A stretch of 64,000 bases of DNA, from contig CALOBC010000014.1 of assembly GCA_942491145.1 (NCBI GenBank), forward strand, positions 1-64,000, in the 5' to 3' direction. The notes beneath the pieces were generated by a model, which saw only the letters and a program-made list of their open reading frames with translations, searched no databases and was not told the origin of the DNA. Source of the DNA: CAXQUZ01 sp942491145. GTDB taxonomy: Bacteria; Myxococcota_A; UBA796; UBA2385. Shown here piece after piece: positions 18,932 to 29,119 of this stretch. Position 1 is the stretch's first letter; each line of letters opens with the position of its first letter. The position numbers and the translations under genes are program-made.

Positions 18932-21928
18932 TCAGAGGCCGGTGCCCCGCACCAAGTACAATCCACCGACTGCGGACAGCCCGAAGCTGTACTGGTCCAG
19001 CCCTGGCGCGCCCATCAGCAGGTCGGAGAAGTCGTCGCCGTCCACGTTGCCGCCGCCTTGCACCGCAGCGCCCGCGCCGTCCCCACTGGCCTTGCCCACC
19101 CAGATGGCGGCCGCCATTGCATCGGTGGCGGTGCCGGTCACGGGCCCCACAAAGCGCCACACCCCGCCGCTGGTCACCGTGCCCACCGTGGCGTCTGGCG
19201 CGCCAGCAACAAACTCCAAGATGCCGTCGGCGTCGGTGTCTCCGGCTGCTGATACCGACGACCCAAGCCCCCCTCTAGCGCTGGAGCCCGTGACCCGCCC
19301 ACTGGCGAAGGAGAGGCTGCGGTCCACCCAAGCACCGCTCCGGCCGAGAACCACGTAGACCGCGCCACCATCGGTCGCTCCCACGTCGTGCCCGGGCGCG
19401 CCGATCAACAGGTCCGTGTAGCCGTCGTCGTTCAGATCTCCGGCGGACGCCACCGCAGTGCCCGCGAGGTCCCCGGCCACTTGCCCCGCGAGCCGGGCAT
19501 CGGCGACGCTGAGGTCGCTGCCGACCGTGACGGGACCGAGGGCCACATAGGCCGCACCGCCGGACGCTGAAGCACCCGGTGCGCCGACCACCATGTCCTC
19601 CACGGCGTCGCCGTCCAGGTCCAGGCCCGAAGCCACCGCGCCGCCTGCCCCGTCGCCGGTCGAGACCCCCTCCAGCCACAGCTCGCCCGCAAAGGCGCCC
19701 GCGCTGAGGGGACCGGTGTAGAGCCAGACGCCGCCAGCGTCCCGGCCACCACTGTCCTCGCCGGGAACACCGACCAACAGGTCCACAATGCTGTCGCCGG
19801 TGATGTCGCCGGACGCCGAGAGGCTGCAGCCGAGGGCGTCGTCTTCGTCCACACCTTCCAGCGTCAGGGCGCCATCTTCGAGGTTGCCGCTGCTGGTGAC
19901 CGGTCCCAGGAACACAAAGGCCCGCCCCACTGAGGTCACCGCGGTGGGCGGTGGGCAGCTTCCCACCACCAGATCAGGCACACCATCGTCGTTGACGTCG
20001 CCTGCGGCCAGGGTTGCGCCGGCCTGTTCCCCCACCACGTCTCCGAACAGGCTCACGTCCGCCGCCGACACGTCCAGTCCCCCCGTCGCCGTGCCGTGAA
20101 AGATGTAGGCCCCGCCGACTGCGCCCCCACTGCGTGCGCCGGGGGCGCCCACCACCACGTCATCCAACCCGTCCCCATCGAGGTCCACGAACAGCCCCGC
20201 GCTGCCGGCCGCGACCGCGCCCACGTCCCCCTCGAACCAAGCGTCGGCGCTGGGCAAGGACAGGGTGCCCACGGCTTCGCACCCAGTGGCGGTGCCGTCA
20301 CAGTCGTCGTCCACGCCGTTGCGGCAGACCTCCGTGGCGGAGGGGCTCACCGCGGCGTCGCCGTCATCACAGTCGGACGCGTCGTCCACGAAGCCCGTGG
20401 GTCCCGCACACACCGCGAGCGGAGATGCAAGGTCACCGTACCCATCTCCGTCGCCGTCCAGATACCAGGGGTCGAGAATATTCACTGATGGGTCATTGTC
20501 GTCGATCAAGCCGTCGCAGTCGTCGTCCACGCCGCTGCACACCTCGGTCGCCCCGGGGTTGGCGTCGCCGTCGGTGTCATCGCAGTCGGTGTTGGTCTGG
20601 GACGCCCCCGTGATGGGGGTGCACGCCACCCCCGCAACCGCCAGACCGCCGTACCCATCGGCATCGCCATCGACGTACCAGGTGACGGCATCGGCGGCGT
20701 CGGACTCATCCGTCGTGCCGTCGCAGTCGTCATCGGTGCCATTGCACAGCTCAGTGGCGCCGGGAAACACGGCGGGGTCGCCGTCATCGCAGTCGACCCC
20801 CGGACCGGCCACCGCCAACACGTGGTCGGCTGGGGCCGTGCAAGCCACCACACCTCCGGCGCCTGCGCCGTAGCCGTCACCGTCGGCGTCCGGCTGGTAC
20901 GTCCCTGCGTCCACCGCATCGGCTTCGTCCGTGATGCCGTCGCAGTCGTCGTCGGCCCCATTGCAGCGCTCGTCGGCCCCCGGGTGGCGGCTGCCGTCGG
21001 CCGGCGCACAGTCGTCGCCGCCCCGCACAGCCGGGTCACCCAACCAGCCCGACGCCGTGATGGTGCACGACACCCACCGGTCGCTGTCGCTGTCATCTTC
21101 GGTGGGGCCGAGTCCCCCGGCGCAGTCCGTGTCGACCCCATCACACGCCTCAGCCGCCCCAGGGTTCACCGTGGCGTGGGCATCATCGCAGTCCGTGCCG
21201 GCGCTGAAGGCCCGCCCAGTGGCACTGTCTCCGTAGCCATCGCCGTCTCGATCGCGGGTGCACAGGTCTGCGCCATCCGATGCTGCGGCGCCGGGATGGG
21301 TCAGCGCGTCCCCGTCATCACAGTCGCTCGGGTTCGTGACCCAGACCTCGCCATCGTCGGGGCGTGCGCAGCCCTCCACGGCGCGCAATGGATCTCCAAA
21401 GCCGTCCCCGTCCCCGTCGACGTACCAAGTGCCAATGGTGTCGGGATCGGTGTTGTCATCCGCTTCGTTGATGACCCCGTCGCAGTCGTTGTCAATGCCA
21501 TCGTCGCATCGCTCCAGGGCGCCGTTGTTGGCGCTGGCGTCGAGATCGTCGCAGTCCCCGTGGCGCTCTGCGTAGCTGTGGTCCGTGGGGGGGGCGCACG
21601 CCACCGCGTACTCGGTGCTGTCCCGGCCCCACCCGTCCCGATCTTGGTCGACAAACCAGCGACGCACCCCAATGGCGTCGTCCTCATCGATCTCGCCGTC
21701 ACAGTCATTGTCGATGCCGTCGCAGGTCTCGGCAAGGCCCGGGGCCGCGGCGGGATTGGTGTCGTCACAGTCCTCGGCGGCGGTCGCACCATCCCCGTCA
21801 ATGTCCTCCAGCACGGGATCTTCGTTGGGTGTGGGCACCGTTCGGCAGCTGGCCAAGGGGCCGACGACCAACGCCAGGAGCAGCCGTGGGCCGAGGTGCT
21901 GGGGTCTGGCGGGCGATGGGTACAGCAG
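18932..21928 (-). CDS. MopE-repeat and FG-GAP lipoprotein
   Basis: About 998 residues. The N terminus is a lipoprotein signal (LLLALVVGPLASC), so the protein is anchored in the outer or inner membrane. Then come about eight units of the MopE-type metal-binding pattern (DGDGxxxxxDCDD, GAxExCDGxDNDCDGxxDE, then WYxDxDGDGYG), whose Asp and Cys residues suit calcium or other metals. The second half holds FG-GAP repeats (AAGDVNDDGVPDLVVG, GLDLDGDAVEDMVVGAPG), which fold into an integrin-like beta-propeller. The start is uncertain: no in-frame ATG, GTG or TTG lies near the signal peptide; a CTG at 21928 after GAGGA is used here, and a small frameshift is the alternative. It is divergent from the four-gene lipoprotein operon. 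Confidence 0.75.
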   Translation of the reverse strand: MLYPSPARPQHLGPRLLLALVVGPLASCRTVPTPNEDPVLEDIDGDGATAAEDCDDTNPAAAPGLAETCDGIDNDCDGEIDEDDAIGVRRWFVDQDRDGWGRDSTEYAVACAPPTDHSYAERHGDCDDLDASANNGALERCDDGIDNDCDGVINEADDNTDPDTIGTWYVDGDGDGFGDPLRAVEGCARPDDGEVWVTNPSDCDDGDALTHPGAAASDGADLCTRDRDGDGYGDSATGRAFSAGTDCDDAHATVNPGAAEACDGVDTDCAGGLGPTEDDSDSDRWVSCTITASGWLGDPAVRGGDDCAPADGSRHPGADERCNGADDDCDGITDEADAVDAGTYQPDADGDGYGAGAGGVVACTAPADHVLAVAGPGVDCDDGDPAVFPGATELCNGTDDDCDGTTDESDAADAVTWYVDGDADGYGGLAVAGVACTPITGASQTNTDCDDTDGDANPGATEVCSGVDDDCDGLIDDNDPSVNILDPWYLDGDGDGYGDLASPLAVCAGPTGFVDDASDCDDGDAAVSPSATEVCRNGVDDDCDGTATGCEAVGTLSLPSADAWFEGDVGAVAAGSAGLFVDLDGDGLDDVVVGAPGARSGGAVGGAYIFHGTATGGLDVSAADVSLFGDVVGEQAGATLAAGDVNDDGVPDLVVGSCPPPTAVTSVGRAFVFLGPVTSSGNLEDGALTLEGVDEDDALGCSLSASGDITGDSIVDLLVGVPGEDSGGRDAGGVWLYTGPLSAGAFAGELWLEGVSTGDGAGGAVASGLDLDGDAVEDMVVGAPGASASGGAAYVALGPVTVGSDLSVADARLAGQVAGDLAGTAVASAGDLNDDGYTDLLIGAPGHDVGATDGGAVYVVLGRSGAWVDRSLSFASGRVTGSSARGGLGSSVSAAGDTDADGILEFVAGAPDATVGTVTSGGVWRFVGPVTGTATDAMAAAIWVGKASGDGAGAAVQGGGNVDGDDFSDLLMGAPGLDQYSFGLSAVGGLYLVRGTGL

Positions 21929-21948
21929 ACGTCCTCGGGCAGTCCCAG

Positions 21949-21960
21949 GGAGTATACTCC
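21949..21960. promoter_or_regulatory. Perfect 12-base palindrome in the divergent promoter region
   Basis: GGAGTATACTCC reads the same on both strands. It lies in the space between the two diverging lipoprotein transcription units, about 66 bases before the plus-strand ATG and about 20 bases before the presumed minus-strand start. A dimeric repressor site is a reasonable reading; on the minus strand it also supplies an AGGAG that could act as a ribosome site. Confidence 0.35.
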
Positions 21961-22025
21961 TCGCGACACCATGGGGCGGCCTCTCCCGGCCTGTGGGCGC
22001 TGTCCCCGGGCCGCCCCCACACCCT

Positions 22026-24383
22026 ATGATTCGTCGGAGAGTCCGTCGCGCCTCAGCCAAGGATCCCCAGACTGTGTTGGTCTCCCTCCCACTCTTCCGT
22101 CGTGCGTTGTCCGTGGCTGTCCTGGACGCGGTGTTGTGCGTTGGGCTGGTCGGGTGTGGGGCGGAAGCCGTCGACACCGGTGGCTTAGGGGTGGTCGATG
22201 CCGACGGCGATGGATGGGACGCCAGCGTCGACTGTGACGACAGCGACCCCGACATCAGCCCCGGTGCGGCCGAGCGTTGCAACGGCATCGACGACGACTG
22301 TGATGGCCAAGCCGACGAGGACGATGCCATTGACGGGGTGACTTGGTTCCTCGACTACGACGGTGATGGATACGGGGGCATCGGCCAACAACGGATCGCT
22401 TGTGTGCAGCCTCGCGGCCATGTGCGGGTGGGAGAAGACTGCGACGACGGTGACGCGGCCGTTTGGCCCGGGGGCACCGAGGTGTGCGACGAGCGGGACA
22501 ACGACTGTGATGGCCTCACCGACGAAGGGGTGCAGTCCACGTTCTACCCAGACCTCGACGGGGATGGCAGCGGCGACGCCGACCAGCCGCTCGATGCGTG
22601 TGTTGCGCCGTCGGGCTTCACGGGGGCATCCGGCGACTGTGACGACACCAATGCAAGCGTGGGCCCCGAGGCGGCCGAGCGATGCAATGGGGTCGACGAC
22701 GACTGCGACGGGACGATCGATGAGGACGATGCGATCGATGCGACCACTTGGTACTTGGACCGGGACCGCGATGCTTGGGGAGACGCCGGCGTCTTCGTGA
22801 CCGCCTGCACGGCACCCTCGGGGCATGTGGCGGTGTCGGGGGACTGTGATGACCGCACCGATGCGGCATCGCCCGACCGGGTCGAGGTCTGCGATGGCAT
22901 CGACAACAATTGCGACGGGGCCGCCGACGAGGCCACCGCCGCCGACGTCGAGACCTACTACCGGGACTTTGATGGCGACGGCTTTGCAGATCCCGATCCC
23001 GCCCTCGGACTGGTCGGGTGCACCGTGCCGACGGGCTACCTCGCAGTGGGCGCTGGCGATGCTGTGGACTGTGATGACCGCAATGTCGCCGTAAACCCCC
23101 TTGGGTCTGAGCTCTGCAACGGCTTGGACGACGACTGTGATGGGACCGTCGATGAAGACGACGCGTCCGACGCCACCACTTGGTACATTGATGCCGATGG
23201 GGACGGCCACGGCTCGCCGGACTGGGAGACCGTGGCCTGCGCGGTGCCGACCGGCTTTGCGGCCAGCGATGACGACTGCGATGATGGGTCTGCCGTGGCC
23301 CTTCCCGGGGGCACCGAGGTCTGTGATGGTGTCGACAATGACTGCGATGGGCTCACCGACGATGCCGCCGCCACCGACGCCCAGACCTGGTTCCTCGACT
23401 ACGACGGCGATGGCTACGGCGATGCCTCCCGGGGCACGCTGGGATGCACGGCGCCAACCAACCATGTGGCCGACGACCAAGACTGCAACGACGTCAACAG
23501 CGCCGTGAGTCCCGGGGCGGTCGAGGTCTGCAATGGCATCGACGACGACTGCGATGCAACCGTCGATGGCGCCGCCGCAGTCGACGCGCTGTGGTTCTAC
23601 AACGACGCCGATGGGGATGGGTTTGGCAGTGCCGCCACCGCGCAGAAGGCGTGTACCCAACCGACCGGCACCGTCCGCGACAAGACCGACTGCAACGACC
23701 GCAACGGCGCGGTCAATCCCGCTGCGGTCGAGGTCTGCAACGGCATCGACGACGACTGCGATGCGACGACAACTGAGCCCACGACCACTTGGTACGAAGA
23801 CCTCGACGGCGACGGCTTTGGGCTCACGTCTTCAGCCACTGCAGCATGCAGCCGGCCGAGCACCGACTGGGTGACCGAGCTGGGGGACTGTGACGACGAC
23901 GAGGCCCGCATTGCGCCGCAACTCACCGAGGTCTGCGATGGCGAAGACAACGACTGCAACGGCATCGCGGACGACAACCTCACCGAGACCTGTTGGGCCA
24001 GCGGCTCGGGCAGCGGCACTGTGACCATTGACACCCCCGCGTGTGACGGCACCCAGACCTGGACGGCGACCACAGCCCTCGACGCGGCCGAGGTGGCCCT
24101 GCGCTGTTCCGACTGTGACTATGTGTTTGACGTCACCCGGTCGACCCCGACTTGGGCCGCCAATGTTGCGCTGTGCAGCACAGAGGTGCTCGACGATCTC
24201 GAACAGATCGGCTGGGTGCAGGAGGCCGCCGGGGACTACGTCTGGGGCCTCGTGGACGGGGAGTGGTCCTATCTGGGCGCCGCCACCTTCGACTCCGCCA
24301 CCGATGGGTTGGATTGGCAGTCCGAGCGCATCGACGGCGGTGCAACCCACCAATACGCCACCAGCCTGCAGGTGTTCGAGTGA
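22026..24383 (+). CDS. MopE-repeat lipoprotein, first gene of a four-gene operon
   Basis: 785 residues from ATG MIRRRVRRA. A TTG at LVSLPLF is a possible later start. Both give a basic N terminus, a hydrophobic core and the lipobox LVGC. About ten MopE-like units follow (for instance ERCNGIDDDCDGQADEDDAI, then TWFLDYDGDGYGG), each about 55-60 residues with paired cysteines and Asp-rich loops. The last 120 residues form a different Cys-containing domain (TCWASGSGSGTVTIDTPAC, RCSDCDYVFDV, ATSLQVFE) with a resemblance in layout to the end of the third protein of the operon. It is probably a surface or periplasmic metal-binding protein. The stop overlaps the next start (GTGA). Confidence 0.8.
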   Translation: MIRRRVRRASAKDPQTVLVSLPLFRRALSVAVLDAVLCVGLVGCGAEAVDTGGLGVVDADGDGWDASVDCDDSDPDISPGAAERCNGIDDDCDGQADEDDAIDGVTWFLDYDGDGYGGIGQQRIACVQPRGHVRVGEDCDDGDAAVWPGGTEVCDERDNDCDGLTDEGVQSTFYPDLDGDGSGDADQPLDACVAPSGFTGASGDCDDTNASVGPEAAERCNGVDDDCDGTIDEDDAIDATTWYLDRDRDAWGDAGVFVTACTAPSGHVAVSGDCDDRTDAASPDRVEVCDGIDNNCDGAADEATAADVETYYRDFDGDGFADPDPALGLVGCTVPTGYLAVGAGDAVDCDDRNVAVNPLGSELCNGLDDDCDGTVDEDDASDATTWYIDADGDGHGSPDWETVACAVPTGFAASDDDCDDGSAVALPGGTEVCDGVDNDCDGLTDDAAATDAQTWFLDYDGDGYGDASRGTLGCTAPTNHVADDQDCNDVNSAVSPGAVEVCNGIDDDCDATVDGAAAVDALWFYNDADGDGFGSAATAQKACTQPTGTVRDKTDCNDRNGAVNPAAVEVCNGIDDDCDATTTEPTTTWYEDLDGDGFGLTSSATAACSRPSTDWVTELGDCDDDEARIAPQLTEVCDGEDNDCNGIADDNLTETCWASGSGSGTVTIDTPACDGTQTWTATTALDAAEVALRCSDCDYVFDVTRSTPTWAANVALCSTEVLDDLEQIGWVQEAAGDYVWGLVDGEWSYLGAATFDSATDGLDWQSERIDGGATHQYATSLQVFE

Positions 24384-27300
24384 GCCTCTCCCGCGCCCTT
24401 TTTGTTGTCCTTGGACTGGTGACCCTCGCGGCGTGCCGGGACACCCCCAGTGAGGTCAAGGACCCCCTCGCGGTGGACGCCGATGAAGATGGCTACACGC
24501 TGCAAGATGACTGTGACGACAACAACCCGGACGTCCACCCCGGGGCCGACGAGCTGTGCAATGGCTGGGATGACGACTGCGACGAGATCGTGGACGACAT
24601 GTGGTCCGATGATGCAAAGACGTTCTACGCCGATGATGATGCCGATGGCTTTGGCACGGCCCGGCTGGAGCTGCGCGCGTGTGTGGCCCCCAGCGGCTTC
24701 GTGGACAACGCCGATGACTGCGACGACACGGACGCGGCCGTCTCACCCGTGGCCGACGAGACGTGTGATGGTCGGGACGACGACTGCGACGGCGTTGTCG
24801 ATGAAGACTCGGCCATCGATGCGTTGTCTTGGTACCAAGATGCCGACGGGGACGGCCACGCCAACCCCGAGGCGGTGTTGGTGGCGTGTACGGCGCCCGC
24901 GGACTTTGTGCTGCCTGCCGATGCCGACATTGATGACTGCGACGACCAAGACGCGGCTGTCTCGCCGGACGCCGACGAGCTGTGCAATGGCAAAGACGAC
25001 AACTGCGATGGCACGGTGGACGAAGGCGCGGCGCTGGACGCGGAGCTCTACTATCCGGACCTCGACGGCGACAGCTTTGGCGATGGCGCGTTCCCCGTGG
25101 CGGCGTGCGAGCAGCCGGTGGACCACGTCCAGAACACGGGCGACTGCGACGATGGCAGCCGCTGGGTGAGCCCCGAGGCCATTGAGGTCTGCAACGGCAT
25201 TGACGACGACTGCGACGGCACCCCCGATGGCTTTGCCGACGGTCGCGCTGCCATCGACGCCACCCAGTGGTTTGCGGACAGTGACGGGGATGGGTTTGCC
25301 GCTGCGGCGCTGAGCGTGAGCACCACCGCGTGCACGGCGCCGGTGGGCATGGTGGCGGTCCCGCCGGGCGCCTCGCTCGACTGTGACGACACCAGCGTGG
25401 CCATCTCGCCGGCGGCCACCGAGGTCTGCAATGGCGACGACGACGACTGTGATGGCACCGTCGATGGTGCGACAGCGACCGATGCCATCGACTGGTACCG
25501 GGATGCCGACGGGGACACCTTCGGCTTCGCCAGCATCCAGACCCGCGCGTGCGCCCAACCCACGGGCTATGTCGCCTCGTCCACCGACTGCGATGACACC
25601 CGCGACAGCGTGTTTCCCGGGGCCACCGAGGTCTGCAATGGCCGGGACGACGACTGCGACCCGGGCACGGATGAAGACCTGGTGGGGGCGGACACCTCGT
25701 CATGGTACCCCGACGTGGATGCCGACGGCCACGGGGATGACTCGGCCTCGGCCACGCTCTCGTGCGAGATGCCGGCCGGGATGGTGTCGCTGAACGATGA
25801 CTGCAACGACAATGAGGCCTTGGCGTGGACCGGGGCCGACGAAGTCTGCAGCGACGCCGTGGACAATGACTGCGACGGCGGGACCGATGATGCCAACGCG
25901 GTCGATGCCCGGTCCTGGTACGCCGATGTGGACGGCGATGGGTTTGGGGATGCGACCACGCTGGAGCGGTCCTGCACGGCCGTCTCCGGCAAGGTCACCA
26001 ACGCCAACGACTGCAACGACAGCGAGAAGCTGGCGTGGGCGGGTGCGGACGAGGTGTGCAGTGACAGCGTCGACAACGACTGCGACGGAAACACCGACGA
26101 CGGTGCGGCCATCGATGCGGACGACTGGTTCCTCGATGACGACGGGGATGGCTACGGATTCGGCGCTGCGGTGCGGGGATGTGTCAGTCCGGGCGCCAGC
26201 TACGTGCTCAACGATGGCGACTGTCTCGACACTGCCGGGGGCAGCGGCTCGCCCGACCCGGAGGATGTCAACGTCGATGCGGTCGAGATCTGCGATGGGT
26301 TCGACAACGACTGTGATGCGCTCATCGACGATGACGACTCGTCTCTCTCCGCCTCGACGGTCTTCTACGCTGATGTCGACGGTGATGGCTATGGCGATCC
26401 TGCTGGGAGCCGGCCGGCGTGTGCCCAGCCCAGTGGGTACGTCGTCAGGGCCGATGACTGCGATGATGACAACGCCGACATCAACCCGGCGGGCACTGAG
26501 ATCTGCAATGGGCTCGACGACGACTGTGACGCCACGTCAAAAGAGGATGGCATTGTCTCGTTGTCCACGGATGGCGGGCTGACATGGACCGACGCCACGA
26601 GTGTGTTTATCTCCAACACCTCCCCAAGCGTGGCCTTCAGCGGCACGTCTCGTCGCTACAACTTCTGTGCGGGCACGTGGTATCCCCTGTTTGACTACTC
26701 GGGCTCGGGCACCCTCCAGATCAATGGATTTGACGGCCCCAAGCTCAGCGGCAACAGTGTCCGGCAGATGTTCAAGGTCTCGAGCGGCGGCACGCTGGAT
26801 GTGGCGGGTGTCAACCTGAACGATGGGTTTGCGTCGGGCAATGGCGGTGCCATCTCGTGCTCTTCCGGCACAGTGGTGCTCGAAGATGTGTCGGTGGCAC
26901 GGGCCGAGACGAGCAGCTCGGGGGCGGGGCTCTATGGGGATGGATGCACGCTGGCGCTCAACAATGTTGAGTTTGAGGACGGCGCTGCAGACGACGACGG
27001 GGGCGCGATCGTGTGTGAAGGCGGCAGCCTGACGTTGGCCAATGCCTACCTAGGCGAGAACACAGCCGGGAGCAAGGGCGGCGCTCTCCACCTGAGGGAC
27101 TGCGCGGCGGACATCACCGACACGGACGCCGTGCGCAACACTGCAACCTATGGGGGTGCTGTGGTCGCCGAGCGCTCAGGCACCAGTGCATCTGCGCAAC
27201 TGAATTGGACGACGGGCACCCTGTCCAAGAACGACGCCAGCATTGGCGGCGGGGTCTTCCTCGCCGGTGGGGGGGCGTTTCCGATAGGGGCGCGGTTGGA

Positions 27301-27778
27301 GGGGGTCACGGTGTCCGGCTCAACTGCCGGCAGCTACGGAGGCGGCTTCTATGTCAGTGGCGCCGAGCTCGACCTGGTCTCGAGTGAAGTGTTGAACAAC
27401 GTTGCGGCGTACGGCGGCGCCGGCGCGTATGTGCAGGGGTCGGCCGTGAACATGGACAGCAGCCTCTTCGATGGCAACGCCACAGTGTCGCAGGCTGGGG
27501 GCGGGATGCTACTCCACACGTCGGATCTGGTCTGCACGTCTCCCACTTCGTCCGCTTCGCATGGCTTCATCAACAACACAGCCCCAGGCCAGGGCTTTCC
27601 GTACGGTGCTGGCGGCGCTGTCTACATGCATGATTCAAACTCCACCATCACCTCCACATCCTGCAATTGGGGGACGGGGTCCTCCGACAATGCGAGTGAC
27701 GACATCGCATACTATTCGTTGGTGTTTAAGTATTCGGGCACCGCAAGCTTCTTCTGCAGCGGGGGCTACTGTCCATGA
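24380..27778 (+). CDS. MopE-repeat lipoprotein with C-terminal beta-helix
   Basis: 1132 residues from GTG, overlapping the previous stop. The signal peptide LFVVLGLVTLAAC is a lipobox. About thirteen MopE-like units occupy residues 20-720. The remainder is a right-handed parallel beta-helix of the pectin-lyase/polymorphic-membrane-protein kind: short rungs with GGAISCSSGTVVLEDV, GAGLYGDGCTLALNNVEF, GGAIVCEGGSLTLANAYL, GGAVYMHDSNSTITS, each containing a GGA/GGG turn. It ends FFCSGGYCP. Beta-helices in surface proteins often bind or cut polysaccharide or act as adhesins; no catalytic site can be pointed out here. Its stop overlaps the next gene (ATGA). Confidence 0.8.
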   Translation: MSLSRALFVVLGLVTLAACRDTPSEVKDPLAVDADEDGYTLQDDCDDNNPDVHPGADELCNGWDDDCDEIVDDMWSDDAKTFYADDDADGFGTARLELRACVAPSGFVDNADDCDDTDAAVSPVADETCDGRDDDCDGVVDEDSAIDALSWYQDADGDGHANPEAVLVACTAPADFVLPADADIDDCDDQDAAVSPDADELCNGKDDNCDGTVDEGAALDAELYYPDLDGDSFGDGAFPVAACEQPVDHVQNTGDCDDGSRWVSPEAIEVCNGIDDDCDGTPDGFADGRAAIDATQWFADSDGDGFAAAALSVSTTACTAPVGMVAVPPGASLDCDDTSVAISPAATEVCNGDDDDCDGTVDGATATDAIDWYRDADGDTFGFASIQTRACAQPTGYVASSTDCDDTRDSVFPGATEVCNGRDDDCDPGTDEDLVGADTSSWYPDVDADGHGDDSASATLSCEMPAGMVSLNDDCNDNEALAWTGADEVCSDAVDNDCDGGTDDANAVDARSWYADVDGDGFGDATTLERSCTAVSGKVTNANDCNDSEKLAWAGADEVCSDSVDNDCDGNTDDGAAIDADDWFLDDDGDGYGFGAAVRGCVSPGASYVLNDGDCLDTAGGSGSPDPEDVNVDAVEICDGFDNDCDALIDDDDSSLSASTVFYADVDGDGYGDPAGSRPACAQPSGYVVRADDCDDDNADINPAGTEICNGLDDDCDATSKEDGIVSLSTDGGLTWTDATSVFISNTSPSVAFSGTSRRYNFCAGTWYPLFDYSGSGTLQINGFDGPKLSGNSVRQMFKVSSGGTLDVAGVNLNDGFASGNGGAISCSSGTVVLEDVSVARAETSSSGAGLYGDGCTLALNNVEFEDGAADDDGGAIVCEGGSLTLANAYLGENTAGSKGGALHLRDCAADITDTDAVRNTATYGGAVVAERSGTSASAQLNWTTGTLSKNDASIGGGVFLAGGGAFPIGARLEGVTVSGSTAGSYGGGFYVSGAELDLVSSEVLNNVAAYGGAGAYVQGSAVNMDSSLFDGNATVSQAGGGMLLHTSDLVCTSPTSSASHGFINNTAPGQGFPYGAGGAVYMHDSNSTITSTSCNWGTGSSDNASDDIAYYSLVFKYSGTASFFCSGGYCP

Positions 27779-29118
27779 GGTCGATGCTGCCCTTCATGCT
27801 CGTCTGCACACTCGCGTGCCGTGACGACCCCTCGCCGCCGACCGACTGGGACGGCGATGGTCTGTCGGTGAAGAACGACTGCGACGACCGCCGACCCGAA
27901 GTGGGCCCGAACATGCCCGAGGTCTGCGACGGGCTCGACAACGACTGCGATGGACTGATCGACGAAGACGACGCGACCGACGCCCCCACTTGGTACCTCG
28001 ACTATGACGGTGATGGGTTTGGGGGCCCCTTGTCCGAGGTGGCGTGTGTGGCACCGAATGGGTGGCTGGCGGTCGGGGGGGACTGCGATGATGCGGACGC
28101 CCGCACGGCACCGGGCATTGCACCGCTTGAAGCCGAGGGCTGCCACGCCGACGCGGACGGTGACGGGTGGGGCGATGCCGACCCGATGGACGGAGTGGAC
28201 GGCGGTCTGGACTGTGATGACGGCGATCCCGACGTGCATCCCGGGGCGCCTGAGGTCTGCGATGGGGCCGACTCGGACTGCGATGGTGAGCTGGGTGCGG
28301 ACGAGCTCGATGTCGACGGTGATCTGGTCGTCGCTTGTGAGCTTGTGGCGGTGCGGGCCCACGTTCGGGGCGGAGACTGCAACGATGCATTGGCGTCGGT
28401 CTACCCGGGCGCACCGGAGCGTTGTGACGGCGCGGACACCGACTGCAATGGCCTCGTGGATGACGTGGCTGACGCTGTTCTCGCAAACGAAGGGGTGTGG
28501 TGGTACCGCGACTTTGACGGCGACGGCCATGGTGCGTTGCCGGGGGCGTCCTTGGCTTGTCCCGCCGAAGCCCGCATTGGGTACGCCGACAACGCTGATG
28601 ACTGCGACGACAGCCGGCCCACGGTGTATCCAGCGGCGCCCGAGCTCTGTGATGGCTTGGACAATGGCTGTGACGGCGTGGTCGACGAGGACCTCAGCAC
28701 CTGTCCCGCAGCGCTGGACGGCGAGGTGACCTTGCTGGCGACCCCCGCCGGTGAAGCGGGTCCCTCCTGTGAGGCCACGGTGGTGGTCACGGGCACGCTG
28801 CAGGACCTCACGTGTCCCGACTGTGCCTTTGTGTTGGAGCTGCGCCACGGTGCGCCGCTGTGGACGGTGGACGGGGGGCACTGCACCGAGATCGACGGCC
28901 CGGGCACCCTGGTGCTCGGGTTCTGGCCCGCCGGGGGCACGGATGGCGAAGACGTGCTGGTGCGGGTCGACACCGACGGCAGCTGGATCCCCGCCTATGG
29001 GGCAACATTGGACGCAGGTGTGCTGACTTGGTCGGCGACCTCCACTGCGCTGCGCAGCGCCTACGACGGGGGTGAGGTCAGCTATGATCTCGCTGGCTCC
29101 GGCGATCTGGAGTACTGA
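27775..29118 (+). CDS. Small MopE-repeat lipoprotein
   Basis: 447 residues; the start MRSMLPFMLVCTLAC is a compact lipoprotein signal overlapping the previous stop. Five or so MopE-like units (EVCDGLDNDCDGLIDEDDAT, EVCDGADSDCDGELGADELD and similar) are followed by a 130-residue C-terminal domain with SCEATVVVTGTLQDLTCPDC and a beta-rich end. The Cys spacing resembles the tail of the first protein of the operon, suggesting a shared partner-binding module. Location is probably the outer surface or periplasm; no enzyme motif is seen. Confidence 0.8.
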   Translation: MRSMLPFMLVCTLACRDDPSPPTDWDGDGLSVKNDCDDRRPEVGPNMPEVCDGLDNDCDGLIDEDDATDAPTWYLDYDGDGFGGPLSEVACVAPNGWLAVGGDCDDADARTAPGIAPLEAEGCHADADGDGWGDADPMDGVDGGLDCDDGDPDVHPGAPEVCDGADSDCDGELGADELDVDGDLVVACELVAVRAHVRGGDCNDALASVYPGAPERCDGADTDCNGLVDDVADAVLANEGVWWYRDFDGDGHGALPGASLACPAEARIGYADNADDCDDSRPTVYPAAPELCDGLDNGCDGVVDEDLSTCPAALDGEVTLLATPAGEAGPSCEATVVVTGTLQDLTCPDCAFVLELRHGAPLWTVDGGHCTEIDGPGTLVLGFWPAGGTDGEDVLVRVDTDGSWIPAYGATLDAGVLTWSATSTALRSAYDGGEVSYDLAGSGDLEY

Positions 29119-29119
29119 G

